This document shows, piece after piece, positions 1 to 8,611 of a DNA stretch of 64,000 bases. The DNA is from Oligella urethralis DSM 7531 (GTDB lineage Bacteria; Pseudomonadota; Gammaproteobacteria; Burkholderiales; Burkholderiaceae_B), in the NCBI RefSeq assembly GCF_000372065.1, contig NZ_AQVB01000001.1:257375-321374 (forward strand), read 5' to 3'. The translations under genes were made by a program, and so were the position numbers. The notes below the pieces were generated by a model. It searched no databases. It worked only from the letters and a program-made list of their open reading frames with translations, and was not told the DNA's origin. How positions within the stretch are numbered: position 1 is the stretch's first letter; every line of letters starts with the position of its first letter.

Positions 1-1
1 C

Positions 2-1675
2 GAAGATCTAGAGGTGGTGGATGCCGCCATTTCTTCGGTGGTGCGTCAGGCCGATGATCAGGATAGTCGTGAGGCCGATAGGATTCGCCGGCGCGGTCGA
101 GATGCGGTGCTATCTTCCTTGGCCACCCGAGGCTATTTTGACCCTAAGGTGACCTTGGAGGTAGGTGAGGACTTTGAGGGTGAAACCTGGGATATTAGTA
201 TTGAGCCTGGCGAGCTCACGCATGTCAATCGTGTCTCCAATGAGTTTAGCGGCACCATTGCTAAGTCATCTAGCTATCAGCAACGGATTGAGGAACTACG
301 CCAGGGTTGGGGCTTGCCTAAGGGTAAGGTCTTTATTAATAAGGTCTGGAGTAGTTCTAAGAACTCGCTCTTACAAGCGGTGGCAAGTCAGGACTTTTAT
401 CTGGCTCGGATGACTCATTCACAGGCCTTGATTGATCCTGATGAAGCCACAGCGGATTTAAGCACGGTGATTGATAGTGGACCAGCCGTGCGTTTAGGTC
501 ACACGGAGGTACAGGGCTTACGGCGGGTGCCGATAAGTTTAATTCGGCGTTATATACGCTATGAGCCGGGTGAGGAGTTTTCTCAGGAAAAGCTAGACGA
601 ATGGCAGCAGACCTTACAATCCACCAATTTTTTTCGTGGTGCCTTTGTCACGATTAAAAAGCCCGACGATCCAGCGATTTACGAGCAGGACGAAGCGGTC
701 TTGCCTGTTTTGGTGCGCGTCACTGAGGGGCCAGCCCGCATTATGTCCGCTGCGGTGGGTATTGATGAGGTGAACACCTTCCGGGTTGAGGGCGTATACC
801 GTCAAAATGTGGTGTGGAATCAAGCGGTGACCATGGAGGCTGGTGCTAGTCTGGGACTTAAGGAGCAGCGCGGTTATTTTGATATTTACCGAGCACCGAA
901 CTACGATGGGACGGTTGATAGTTTCGGTATTATGGCGCGCCATTCGGATTACTCGGATGAGGAGGTCAGTCGCGCTGCCTTGGGTTGGAAACGTACCCAT
1001 GAATTTAAATTGGATCCGGCCAGTCGGGTCGAGTTTGAGAGTCGTTATTCGGCAGCGATTGCTTATGATTCGGTCAAGCGTAAAGGGCAGCCTAAATTTG
1101 AATTGCCTAATGCGGTGTTGACCTACGATTTATTGCGCCGTGATGTGGATAGTAAATTCGATCCGCGATCTGGTAATTTAATTGTCTTAGGTTTGGGTGT
1201 CGGCGCTGATTTGGAGCGTGGCGATCCCTTTGCGCGGACTTCGGTGCGTGCGCAGCAATGGTGGCCGATAGGGCGTCGGGATAATATCACGGTACGAGCC
1301 GAGCTTGGCTATGTGCATGCTAAAGATAGCACCCGAATCCCCGATGATTTCGGCTATCGTACTGGGGGCGCAGGCTCAATTCGTGGTTATCGCTACTTTG
1401 GTATTGGTGAGCGCTCCTATAAAAGTATCATTGGTACCCGTGCGCTAGCGGTAGCGAGTGTGGAGTACACCCATTATTTTAATAATACTTTCGGCATGGC
1501 CTATTTTGTGGATGCTGGTGATGCTGCACGTAAGTTTAAAGATATGAAGTTGCATCTAGGTACCGGAGTGGGCGCAAGGGTTAAAACACCCGCTGGTCCG
1601 CTCTTTTTTGATATTGCCTATGGCCATCGTGATCGCAAAATACGTTGGCATTTCTCCTTAGGTATGGCGTTCTAA
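2..1675 (+). CDS. tamA: TamA outer-membrane translocation and assembly protein (5' truncated by window edge)
   Basis: Omp85/BamA-superfamily protein. It forms the outer-membrane half of the TamA-TamB complex, which helps insert beta-barrel proteins and autotransporters and moves lipids. The reading frame is open to the first base, so the N-terminus (signal peptide and first POTRA domain) lies outside the window. Visible are POTRA-like segments in roughly the first 230 residues. A 16-strand barrel follows, with the family's L6-loop motif 'GSIRGYRYFG' near residue 455 and a terminal aromatic residue ('LGMAF') typical of BAM substrates. tamB begins 10 bases after the stop, so the two are surely co-transcribed. 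Identity rests on the L6 motif, the barrel ending and the tamB neighbour. Confidence 0.93.
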   Translation, partial: EDLEVVDAAISSVVRQADDQDSREADRIRRRGRDAVLSSLATRGYFDPKVTLEVGEDFEGETWDISIEPGELTHVNRVSNEFSGTIAKSSSYQQRIEELRQGWGLPKGKVFINKVWSSSKNSLLQAVASQDFYLARMTHSQALIDPDEATADLSTVIDSGPAVRLGHTEVQGLRRVPISLIRRYIRYEPGEEFSQEKLDEWQQTLQSTNFFRGAFVTIKKPDDPAIYEQDEAVLPVLVRVTEGPARIMSAAVGIDEVNTFRVEGVYRQNVVWNQAVTMEAGASLGLKEQRGYFDIYRAPNYDGTVDSFGIMARHSDYSDEEVSRAALGWKRTHEFKLDPASRVEFESRYSAAIAYDSVKRKGQPKFELPNAVLTYDLLRRDVDSKFDPRSGNLIVLGLGVGADLERGDPFARTSVRAQQWWPIGRRDNITVRAELGYVHAKDSTRIPDDFGYRTGGAGSIRGYRYFGIGERSYKSIIGTRALAVASVEYTHYFNNTFGMAYFVDAGDAARKFKDMKLHLGTGVGARVKTPAGPLFFDIAYGHRDRKIRWHFSLGMAF

Positions 1676-1685
1676 ACAAAAGAAG

Positions 1686-4600
1686 ATGATGAGTTTTTTT
1701 AGATTTACTTGGCTCCGCCTTATCGCTGCTATTTTGATCCTGCTGTTCACGGCTTTAGCCTTGTTGGTGGGCACGCAGTCTGGCAGTCGCTGGCTGTTAA
1801 ATACCGTGATGGCACAGATTAATGGGCGAATGCTACAGATTGAAGGTACCATCTGGAGCGGTATTGAGAGTAAAGAATTGGAGGTGGTTACGCCATCGCT
1901 CAAGGTGGTTGCCAAGGACAATGCCTTAGCAGTTAATTGGTTGAGTTTGTTGCGAGCGCGCTTAGAGGTTGAGCATCTAGTTAGTGGTGATTTAAGTCTT
2001 GAGCTTTTTCCAACGGGGCCTAAAGCTGAGGAAGAACCGGCTGATGAGTTAAGTCTCCCGATTAGTATCCAAGTTAATCGGGTTTCGGTCGGTAAATTTA
2101 CCATGACCGATGCGCAGGGCAAGAATTTACCCGTTGGCTTGAGTAATTTTGATCTACAGAATCTAGTCTTAGATGATCGTGGGACCAAGGCTGAGCTAAA
2201 GCGCTTGACGGTGACTCATCCCGATGTGGAAAGCGAGTTAAGCGGTACCGTAGCACTAGATAAATTAGCCTATCCTTGGCCGATGCATGTGCGTCTAGAT
2301 ACGGTGAATCAGGGGCTACATACCCAGTCTCCGTTGTGCGTAAACTACCTGCTCGGCAAAACAGGCGATATGCGTATTCAAACCCGTTGTCAGGTAGATG
2401 CGATGGTACAGGCCGATGGTGGTTTGGACGATTTGGCGTTGCAAATTAAAGCCAATGGGGTAGAGCAGGGTTTGGATTTAAACCTTGATGCCGGACTAGA
2501 TATTGAGTCCACCATTCCTTTAACAAAGGCCGTGATTGATTTAACGGTGGCAAAGGATATGCGCTTGGAGGCGGATATTCATTCCGTGCCCTTAGCGTCT
2601 AGTGATGTGAGCGTAGAAGCCGATAAAAAAGTCCCACGTCGTTTAGAAGGGACGTTGAAGACGGATAAATTTGTGTTGGATCTAGTGCAGGACGGTTCAC
2701 GTTTAGATTCAGCCTTTGATTTTGCAGTGGATGTGGATGCGCATGCTAAGCCCCAATCTTTGCTGTTTAAGGGTGGTATTTTCCGCGGCAGTCGTTGGAA
2801 TTCCGAGGCTTTAAATGGCGGGATTAATATTGATTTGGATTTTAGCGAGGTGTTTCCAGAACCAGAGATAACGGCTTGGGACAAACTAAGTGTTAATCGT
2901 GCTGATATTTTATTGCGTTTAGGTACTAATCGTATTGAGTCCAAGGGGCAGTTTGGTCGCTCGGAAACCGCCCATGAGGGTTTACAGTTAGATGTGGATT
3001 TGCAGGATTTATCGCAAGTGACACCCACAGCCGCTGGTCGTGCAGCATTTAAACTGAATATGTTGGGTAGTCTTAGTGCGCATGATATGAAAGCGCAATT
3101 GCATTATGAACCAGCAGTGGCTGCTGCTAGTTCAGCTGCGGTGCCACAGGAAGGCTTGGGCAAAGCACCACTGGATATGCATTTTGATTTAAAAGGTCAA
3201 TTAAGTAGTGCAGCGGGTCGCTATCAATGGCAGGCTGATTTGGATCAATTACAAGCCTCCCACGCTGGCTTTAAGCTCGCGCAACAGGATACGCTGGATC
3301 TAAGCTTTAAGCAAACGGCAGATGATTTTTTACTGGCGATTGGTACGGTCGATTTGGCCTTAACCATGCCCGGCGAGCATGAGGGCACGGTACATCATCA
3401 TCGCACCACGCTGAGTGCAAATTCATGGGCCAGCAAGGGGGATTTTAAGAATCTGACGCTGGCTAATCAACTCATGCAATTAGTCGGGCTGGAGCCTAAG
3501 TTAGATGCCCGTTTAGCCGCCCTGGAAGCGCAGCCACTGGCCGCCTTAAAGGCGCCTGAACGTAAAGCGCAGCAGCAGACCTTGGCGCAACTGCGTAAAA
3601 CGATGGCAGCGCAACGCGGGGTTCAGGCCATTAGCTATGATGGGGAGTGGGATTTAAAAGCACAGCCGGAAGTGACGGGGACACTGCATTTACAACGCCA
3701 AAGCGGTGCCACCATCCTGCCTTTAGTGCACCCTTTGCCTTTAGATTTTAAGCAAATAAGCATTAATTTAGCACCAGCCTTGAGTGAAGAAGGGGCTAAG
3801 CAATTAGTGATTAAGGCCGCAGCTGAGGGTGAGCAGTCGGCGCTAACTGCCGATCTGAGCCTTGAAAGAGGCTTTGCCATGGCCTTGAGTCAAGCGAGCA
3901 TCCACGTAGACAGTACAGATAAGGCATCGTTAACGGTGGATATTGATACCACCCCCGACCTTAGTCAACATCAAGTAAGGCAATGGCTTGCTCGTATTGA
4001 GGCGAGCGAGTTTGACTTAAGTGCCTTTAGCTTGGGGCAGTTACCGCAGCAGTCCACCTTAAATTTAGAGGGGACGGTGGCGACGACTGTGTTGCAAGGA
4101 GTGCAAATCTTAAGGCTACAACCTGATCTGAAAATTAAGCCAGGTAGTCGTTGGAATAGGCAGGATTTAAGTGGTCAAATTAAAGCCGAGGTGGATTTGG
4201 CAGGGGTCTTTGCCTTGCCGCAGCAAATTGCTTTAGATAAGGCCCTCGCTACACCGAAGTGGTATCAGCTTAAACTCAATCACGTGGATACGGTGATTGA
4301 TTTAGCGCAGTCGAAAATTGTGTTACATGGGGATGTGGGTCAGCCTGAGAGTGAGCTTAAGTTAACTGCAGAGATACCTGTTTTGGCGCAATGGTGGCCG
4401 CAGACGCCGGGTCAGGCACAGTTGGATTTGACGCTTCGAGGTGATGTTGAGCAGCATAGTTTAAGTATAAATGGTCTTTATGATGCCTTTTTAAGCACCG
4501 ATAAAAAAGCACAGCCCTTGTTACTAGCGCTTGAAGCGGATGGTGGTGTGAGCTTTGATAGCGGGCAAGCGCAGCGCTGGGGCTTATCCTTGGCGCAGTT

Positions 4601-7600
4601 CAATGCCTCCTATGCCGGTATGGCGCTTAGTAATCAACAGCCGGTGCCGCTACAGTTTATGTTGCCTACCGATAAGCAGCAGTTAAGCTGGCGTGTGGGT
4701 GAGACGGAGCTGAGCTTAACTTATCCCGATGCCCGTCAAAGCCATATTTACCATCAACACAGCGAGGGGCAGGCATCCCATTGGCAGACTCAAGGATCGC
4801 TCAAGCATCTGATCGCTAGCATGACCCTCTATGAGTACTTACAGGCAGCGGCGGATAGTCTACAGCATAAGAAGGTATTAGCACCACTAGCTGCGGTGAA
4901 GCCTGAGGATGAATTGGTTTTTGATGCGGAGTGGCATTTAAAGCAAGAAGATCAACTGAGTGGTAGCTTTCAGCTACAACGTCAAGAGAGCTCCGGTTTA
5001 TGGCCCTTTCCGACCCCAGTGCCCTTGGATTTTGATCACTTACAGCTAACGATTGAGGATAATCCCAATGAGGCAAGCGCTGATAATCAAGGCTTCAGCG
5101 CCGAGGGTATGCATATTGTGGCGCAAGGCGCAGGGCCGAAGTCTGAGTTAGATGCGCAGTTATATTTACACCCAGCCAGTCCCTTTATGTTGGAACGTGC
5201 GCAACTTAATTTAACGCTGCCCGACGAGTCCGAGCTGAATGCCCAAGTATTTACGGGTAGTGCCGGCAATTATTTGGAGCAGACCCGTCTATACGGTCTG
5301 TTGCAGACCAAAGGCATTCCACTAGAAAAGGTGAGTTATGGTGCGGTGCCGCCCGGCATGATAAACGGGGATATTCACTTTAATCTGTTATTGAAAGAGG
5401 ATAATACACCGTTACAGGCCTATGTCACGGGTGAGTTTCAGCCCAGCAGTCGTTGGAATCGTCAGCCCTTGCAGGGCAAAATTGATGTCGGCCTTTATGT
5501 TCAAAATGAGCGTGATTTCAGTGTGAGCAAGGCCGATATTGATCTGCGTTTAGGTAAAAGTCGGATTGTCTCTGCGGGTGCTTTTGGTCAGACCGATGAT
5601 CGTCTGCAATTATCGATAAAAGCACCCAGCCTGAGTGAGTTGTGGCCGGATTTACCGGGGGCGATTGATTTGGATTTACGCTTGGATGGCAGCATTAGCG
5701 ATAATCATCTGAGCGCCAAGGGTCGTTTTAGTCAGGGTAATTTCAAGGAGGTGGGTAAAGCGCCCATCGACTTTGATGTGGCAGCGCATGGTGGTTGGAA
5801 AGTTTTAGCGGATGGCTATGAGGGCTGGTCTGGGGTGATCGAACGGCTTGATGTGGCGCATGCTGGCTTTGCTATTAATCAGCCGGAAAGTATTAGCTTA
5901 AGCTTTATTCCTCAAGGCGCTAATGCTAAACCCGAGTGGGATGTGGGCGCCTCAACCGTGCAGATTACTTTACCGGGCAACCATCGTATCAGCTTGGAAC
6001 AAGGCGGTTCCAAAGGTAAAGACGGTAAGTTCGATAGCAAAGGGGCTATCCGTGGGCTCACACTTACCCCACAGTTATTGGAGGATGTGACGGATGCTTT
6101 TGGCATTACTTTAGGCACCGATGCGGAGGGTAAATCGCTTAACCATGGCATTATTGTGCGGGGACGCCAAACGCCGGTGACGAATCCACCGGTTTTTGAT
6201 GTGGAATGGGATGTGGACTTTGATGGCGCGTTAAACGGCACCGCCGCTATTTTACATCGCCGTGGTGATTTTATTTTGCCTAGCGATCCACCAGTGGCCT
6301 TAGGCTTGCAGACGATGGATTTACGTATCCGCAGCCGGTCACAAGGCGGCACTCGTAGTTTGTTGACGGCTGATCTGAATCTAGCCACGCACTCCAAGGG
6401 GCATCTTAAAGGCAATGCGCAACTGCATTTGGACGGTTTTAGTCCGGTCTTTGATAACAGCACCCAAGCGCAGATCGTCGGTCATATGGATGATATTTCT
6501 TGGCTGACAGGCCTTACGGGCGACTTGCTGGAATTAGGTGGCCGTGTGGATGTGGATGTCAAGGCCAATTATCGAGGTGGTCGTTGGCTCACTGCAGGTG
6601 GGGTGAAAGCGCAGGATTTGCGTATTGTGGAGGTGGAAAATGGGATTCGTCTCCTCAACGGCACCTTAGATCTAGGGCTTAATGGCAATAATGTGGTAAT
6701 TAATCGTCTTTACTTCCCTAGTGTGATTCGTATTGTGCCTAAAGAGTGGCGTACGCGTCAGTGGATTGAAGAAAATCCACCGGCGCAAAACGGTAGTCTC
6801 AATATCACCGGTCAATGGAATCTACAGACCTCACGTGGTAAGGTGAATGTCGTATTAGATCATTATCCTATTTTGCAACGTACGGATCGTTTTGCCATGA
6901 TGAGCGGTCAGGTGGCGGTTGATGCGGCCTTACCGCGTATTGTGGTGGACGGCAAGGTGACTGCTGATGCCGGTTGGGTCAGTGTGGATATTAAAGGCAC
7001 CGCACCCACCTTGGATTCGGATGTGATTGTGGTGCGTAAGGGTGAGGAAGCGCCAGTCGCTAAGCAATCCGACTTGGATTTATTGTTGAACTTTACGGTG
7101 GACTTAGGGCCGCGCTTTTATGTGGTGGGTTTTGGCTTAGATGCTGGTTTAGTCGGTGCCATTACGATTAAGCAGGCGCAGCATGAGTTAAGCGCCGAGG
7201 GTCAGTTTAATACCCGTGGGGGTGCAATTGAGGCCTATGGTCAGCGTTTGCAGATTCGTCGTGGACGCATTGCTTTCCAAGGGGATATTGCGAATCCGGT
7301 ATTAGATATTGAGGCCTTGCGTCGTAATTTGGAAGTTGAAGCTGGTTTGCGGGTAGTAGGTAATGCCCGTAACCCTAAAATTACCTTAGTGTCCTATCCT
7401 GATGTGAGTGAGGTAGAAAAGCTTTCGTGGTTGATTATGGGGCGCGGACCGGATAGTAGCGGTGGGGATTTAGCGATGCTGCTCAGCGTCGGTACCTCCT
7501 TAATCGGCGGTGATCCGGAGAGTGAACCGATATATAAGCAGCTAGGGATTGATGATATTGCCATTCGCAAAGGCGATGTAGGTGAGTCTGGTTCGCTCTT

Positions 7601-7841
7601 GCCGCGTCGTACGGTAGGCGATAGTACCGCTTATCAGGGGCAGGATGATATTGCCGAGCAGTTTATTAAAATTACGAAGCGTCTAAAGGAAGGCATTGAT
7701 TTAAGTATTGAGCAGGCCTTATCAGGCTCGGGCACCGTGGCCAGAGTGAGTTATACCCTTATTCGTAACCTCACCGTCGATGCCAAGGTTGGTACCGTAA
7801 ATGGGCTGGAAATGGTCTATCGTCGTTTCTTTAGAGATTAG
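1686..7841 (+). CDS. tamB: TamB translocation and assembly module, unusually long (2051 aa)
   Basis: Inner-membrane-anchored, periplasm-spanning beta-helical partner of TamA; members of this family are thought to carry phospholipids or substrates between membranes. One N-terminal membrane helix (about residues 9-29) is followed by a long repetitive beta-rich body. The C-terminus is the DUF490/TamB domain (about residues 1700-2051), ending in 'MVYRRFFRD'. The length is far above the roughly 1250 residues of E. coli TamB. The excess is explained by three related modules, each marked by an 'SRWN' motif near residues 368, 820 and 1254. Each motif is followed by a 'RLGKSRIVS'-type strand, then by an 'HAGF'-type strand and a 'PLDF' segment. 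The start could be either of two adjacent ATGs (1686 or 1689). Function is certain at family level; the effect of the extra length is unknown. Confidence 0.95.
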   Translation: MMSFFRFTWLRLIAAILILLFTALALLVGTQSGSRWLLNTVMAQINGRMLQIEGTIWSGIESKELEVVTPSLKVVAKDNALAVNWLSLLRARLEVEHLVSGDLSLELFPTGPKAEEEPADELSLPISIQVNRVSVGKFTMTDAQGKNLPVGLSNFDLQNLVLDDRGTKAELKRLTVTHPDVESELSGTVALDKLAYPWPMHVRLDTVNQGLHTQSPLCVNYLLGKTGDMRIQTRCQVDAMVQADGGLDDLALQIKANGVEQGLDLNLDAGLDIESTIPLTKAVIDLTVAKDMRLEADIHSVPLASSDVSVEADKKVPRRLEGTLKTDKFVLDLVQDGSRLDSAFDFAVDVDAHAKPQSLLFKGGIFRGSRWNSEALNGGINIDLDFSEVFPEPEITAWDKLSVNRADILLRLGTNRIESKGQFGRSETAHEGLQLDVDLQDLSQVTPTAAGRAAFKLNMLGSLSAHDMKAQLHYEPAVAAASSAAVPQEGLGKAPLDMHFDLKGQLSSAAGRYQWQADLDQLQASHAGFKLAQQDTLDLSFKQTADDFLLAIGTVDLALTMPGEHEGTVHHHRTTLSANSWASKGDFKNLTLANQLMQLVGLEPKLDARLAALEAQPLAALKAPERKAQQQTLAQLRKTMAAQRGVQAISYDGEWDLKAQPEVTGTLHLQRQSGATILPLVHPLPLDFKQISINLAPALSEEGAKQLVIKAAAEGEQSALTADLSLERGFAMALSQASIHVDSTDKASLTVDIDTTPDLSQHQVRQWLARIEASEFDLSAFSLGQLPQQSTLNLEGTVATTVLQGVQILRLQPDLKIKPGSRWNRQDLSGQIKAEVDLAGVFALPQQIALDKALATPKWYQLKLNHVDTVIDLAQSKIVLHGDVGQPESELKLTAEIPVLAQWWPQTPGQAQLDLTLRGDVEQHSLSINGLYDAFLSTDKKAQPLLLALEADGGVSFDSGQAQRWGLSLAQFNASYAGMALSNQQPVPLQFMLPTDKQQLSWRVGETELSLTYPDARQSHIYHQHSEGQASHWQTQGSLKHLIASMTLYEYLQAAADSLQHKKVLAPLAAVKPEDELVFDAEWHLKQEDQLSGSFQLQRQESSGLWPFPTPVPLDFDHLQLTIEDNPNEASADNQGFSAEGMHIVAQGAGPKSELDAQLYLHPASPFMLERAQLNLTLPDESELNAQVFTGSAGNYLEQTRLYGLLQTKGIPLEKVSYGAVPPGMINGDIHFNLLLKEDNTPLQAYVTGEFQPSSRWNRQPLQGKIDVGLYVQNERDFSVSKADIDLRLGKSRIVSAGAFGQTDDRLQLSIKAPSLSELWPDLPGAIDLDLRLDGSISDNHLSAKGRFSQGNFKEVGKAPIDFDVAAHGGWKVLADGYEGWSGVIERLDVAHAGFAINQPESISLSFIPQGANAKPEWDVGASTVQITLPGNHRISLEQGGSKGKDGKFDSKGAIRGLTLTPQLLEDVTDAFGITLGTDAEGKSLNHGIIVRGRQTPVTNPPVFDVEWDVDFDGALNGTAAILHRRGDFILPSDPPVALGLQTMDLRIRSRSQGGTRSLLTADLNLATHSKGHLKGNAQLHLDGFSPVFDNSTQAQIVGHMDDISWLTGLTGDLLELGGRVDVDVKANYRGGRWLTAGGVKAQDLRIVEVENGIRLLNGTLDLGLNGNNVVINRLYFPSVIRIVPKEWRTRQWIEENPPAQNGSLNITGQWNLQTSRGKVNVVLDHYPILQRTDRFAMMSGQVAVDAALPRIVVDGKVTADAGWVSVDIKGTAPTLDSDVIVVRKGEEAPVAKQSDLDLLLNFTVDLGPRFYVVGFGLDAGLVGAITIKQAQHELSAEGQFNTRGGAIEAYGQRLQIRRGRIAFQGDIANPVLDIEALRRNLEVEAGLRVVGNARNPKITLVSYPDVSEVEKLSWLIMGRGPDSSGGDLAMLLSVGTSLIGGDPESEPIYKQLGIDDIAIRKGDVGESGSLLPRRTVGDSTAYQGQDDIAEQFIKITKRLKEGIDLSIEQALSGSGTVARVSYTLIRNLTVDAKVGTVNGLEMVYRRFFRD

Positions 7842-7854
7842 ATTGGGCGGCATC

Positions 7855-7881
7855 CTGTCGCTAAGCTTTGTTGAGCGACAG
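7855..7881 (+). repeat. Inverted repeat between tamB and dcd
   Basis: Perfect 8-bp stem (CTGTCGCT / AGCGACAG) with an 11-base loop, 13 bases after the tamB stop. No T-run follows, so this is either a Rho-dependent or weak terminator or an mRNA-end stabiliser. Confidence 0.45.
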
Positions 7882-7937
7882 AGCATAGTAAACTAATGAG
7901 CTATACATTCTTAAGGTATTAAGTTGAGCAGGGTAGC

Positions 7938-8501
7938 ATGAGTATTAAAAATGATCGTTGGATTCGCGAAGCGGCTGCGCAGGGCATGATTGAGCCTTAC
8001 GAGCCGGGTCAGGTGCGTCAGATAAATGGCGAGAAAATTGTCAGTTACGGTACCAGTAGTTACGGCTATGATGTGCGCTGTGCGCGTGAATTTAAAATTT
8101 TCACCAATATCAATTCCACTATCGTTGATCCTAAGGCCTTTGATGAAAAGTCTTTTGTGGATTTTGAGGGGGATGTGTGCATTATTCCACCCAATTCCTT
8201 TGCTTTAGCGCGTACGGTAGAGTATTTTCGTATCCCGCGTAATGTACTTACCGTTTGCTTGGGTAAGAGTACTTATGCTCGCTGTGGGATTATTGTCAAT
8301 GTCACGCCTTTAGAGCCAGAGTGGGAGGGGCATGTGACCTTGGAATTTTCTAATACCACCCCTTTACCTGCCAAAATTTATGCGGGTGAGGGCTGCGCCC
8401 AAATGCTTTTCTTTGAAGGGGATGAGGTGTGCGAGGTCTCGTATCGGGATCGTGCTGGTAAGTATCAGGGTCAGACAGGTGTGACCCTGCCTAAAACCTA
8501 A
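7938..8501 (+). CDS. dcd: dCTP deaminase
   Basis: Cytosolic enzyme that deaminates dCTP to dUTP, the main route to dTMP precursors in many Gram-negative bacteria. The 187-residue length is close to the usual 188-193. Family signatures are visible: '[12 protein letters not shown]' near the N-terminus, the central '[11 protein letters not shown]' segment with the catalytic-site Ser-Arg region, '[14 protein letters not shown]' carrying the catalytic Glu, and the C-terminal '[11 protein letters not shown]' that closes over the triphosphate. It is followed by a strong terminator, so it forms its own unit or ends the tamAB unit. Confidence 0.97.
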   Translation: MSIKNDRWIREAAAQGMIEPYEPGQVRQINGEKIVSYGTSSYGYDVRCAREFKIFTNINSTIVDPKAFDEKSFVDFEGDVCIIPPNSFALARTVEYFRIPRNVLTVCLGKSTYARCGIIVNVTPLEPEWEGHVTLEFSNTTPLPAKIYAGEGCAQMLFFEGDEVCEVSYRDRAGKYQGQTGVTLPKT

Positions 8502-8539
8502 ATGCAGGCATGCGAGCCATTGGCTAGGTAGTCGTTAAG

Positions 8540-8581
8540 CCATAGCACCTAAGCATTTGCTGTGCTATGGTTTCTTTTTTT
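8540..8581 (+). terminator. Rho-independent terminator after dcd
   Basis: Perfect 9-bp stem (CCATAGCAC / GTGCTATGG) with a 13-base loop, followed directly by TTTCTTTTTTT. Confidence 0.9.
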
Positions 8582-8611
8582 GGAATTAAGCTTTGACCAT
8601 AGGGGTTATAC

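Noticed and set aside
614-1000. Minus-strand open frame inside tamA
   Set aside because: Lies wholly within the barrel-coding frame and has no family features.
5912-6463. 183-codon minus-strand open frame inside tamB
   Set aside because: Shadow of the tamB coding frame; no recognisable domain, and tamB is continuous across it.
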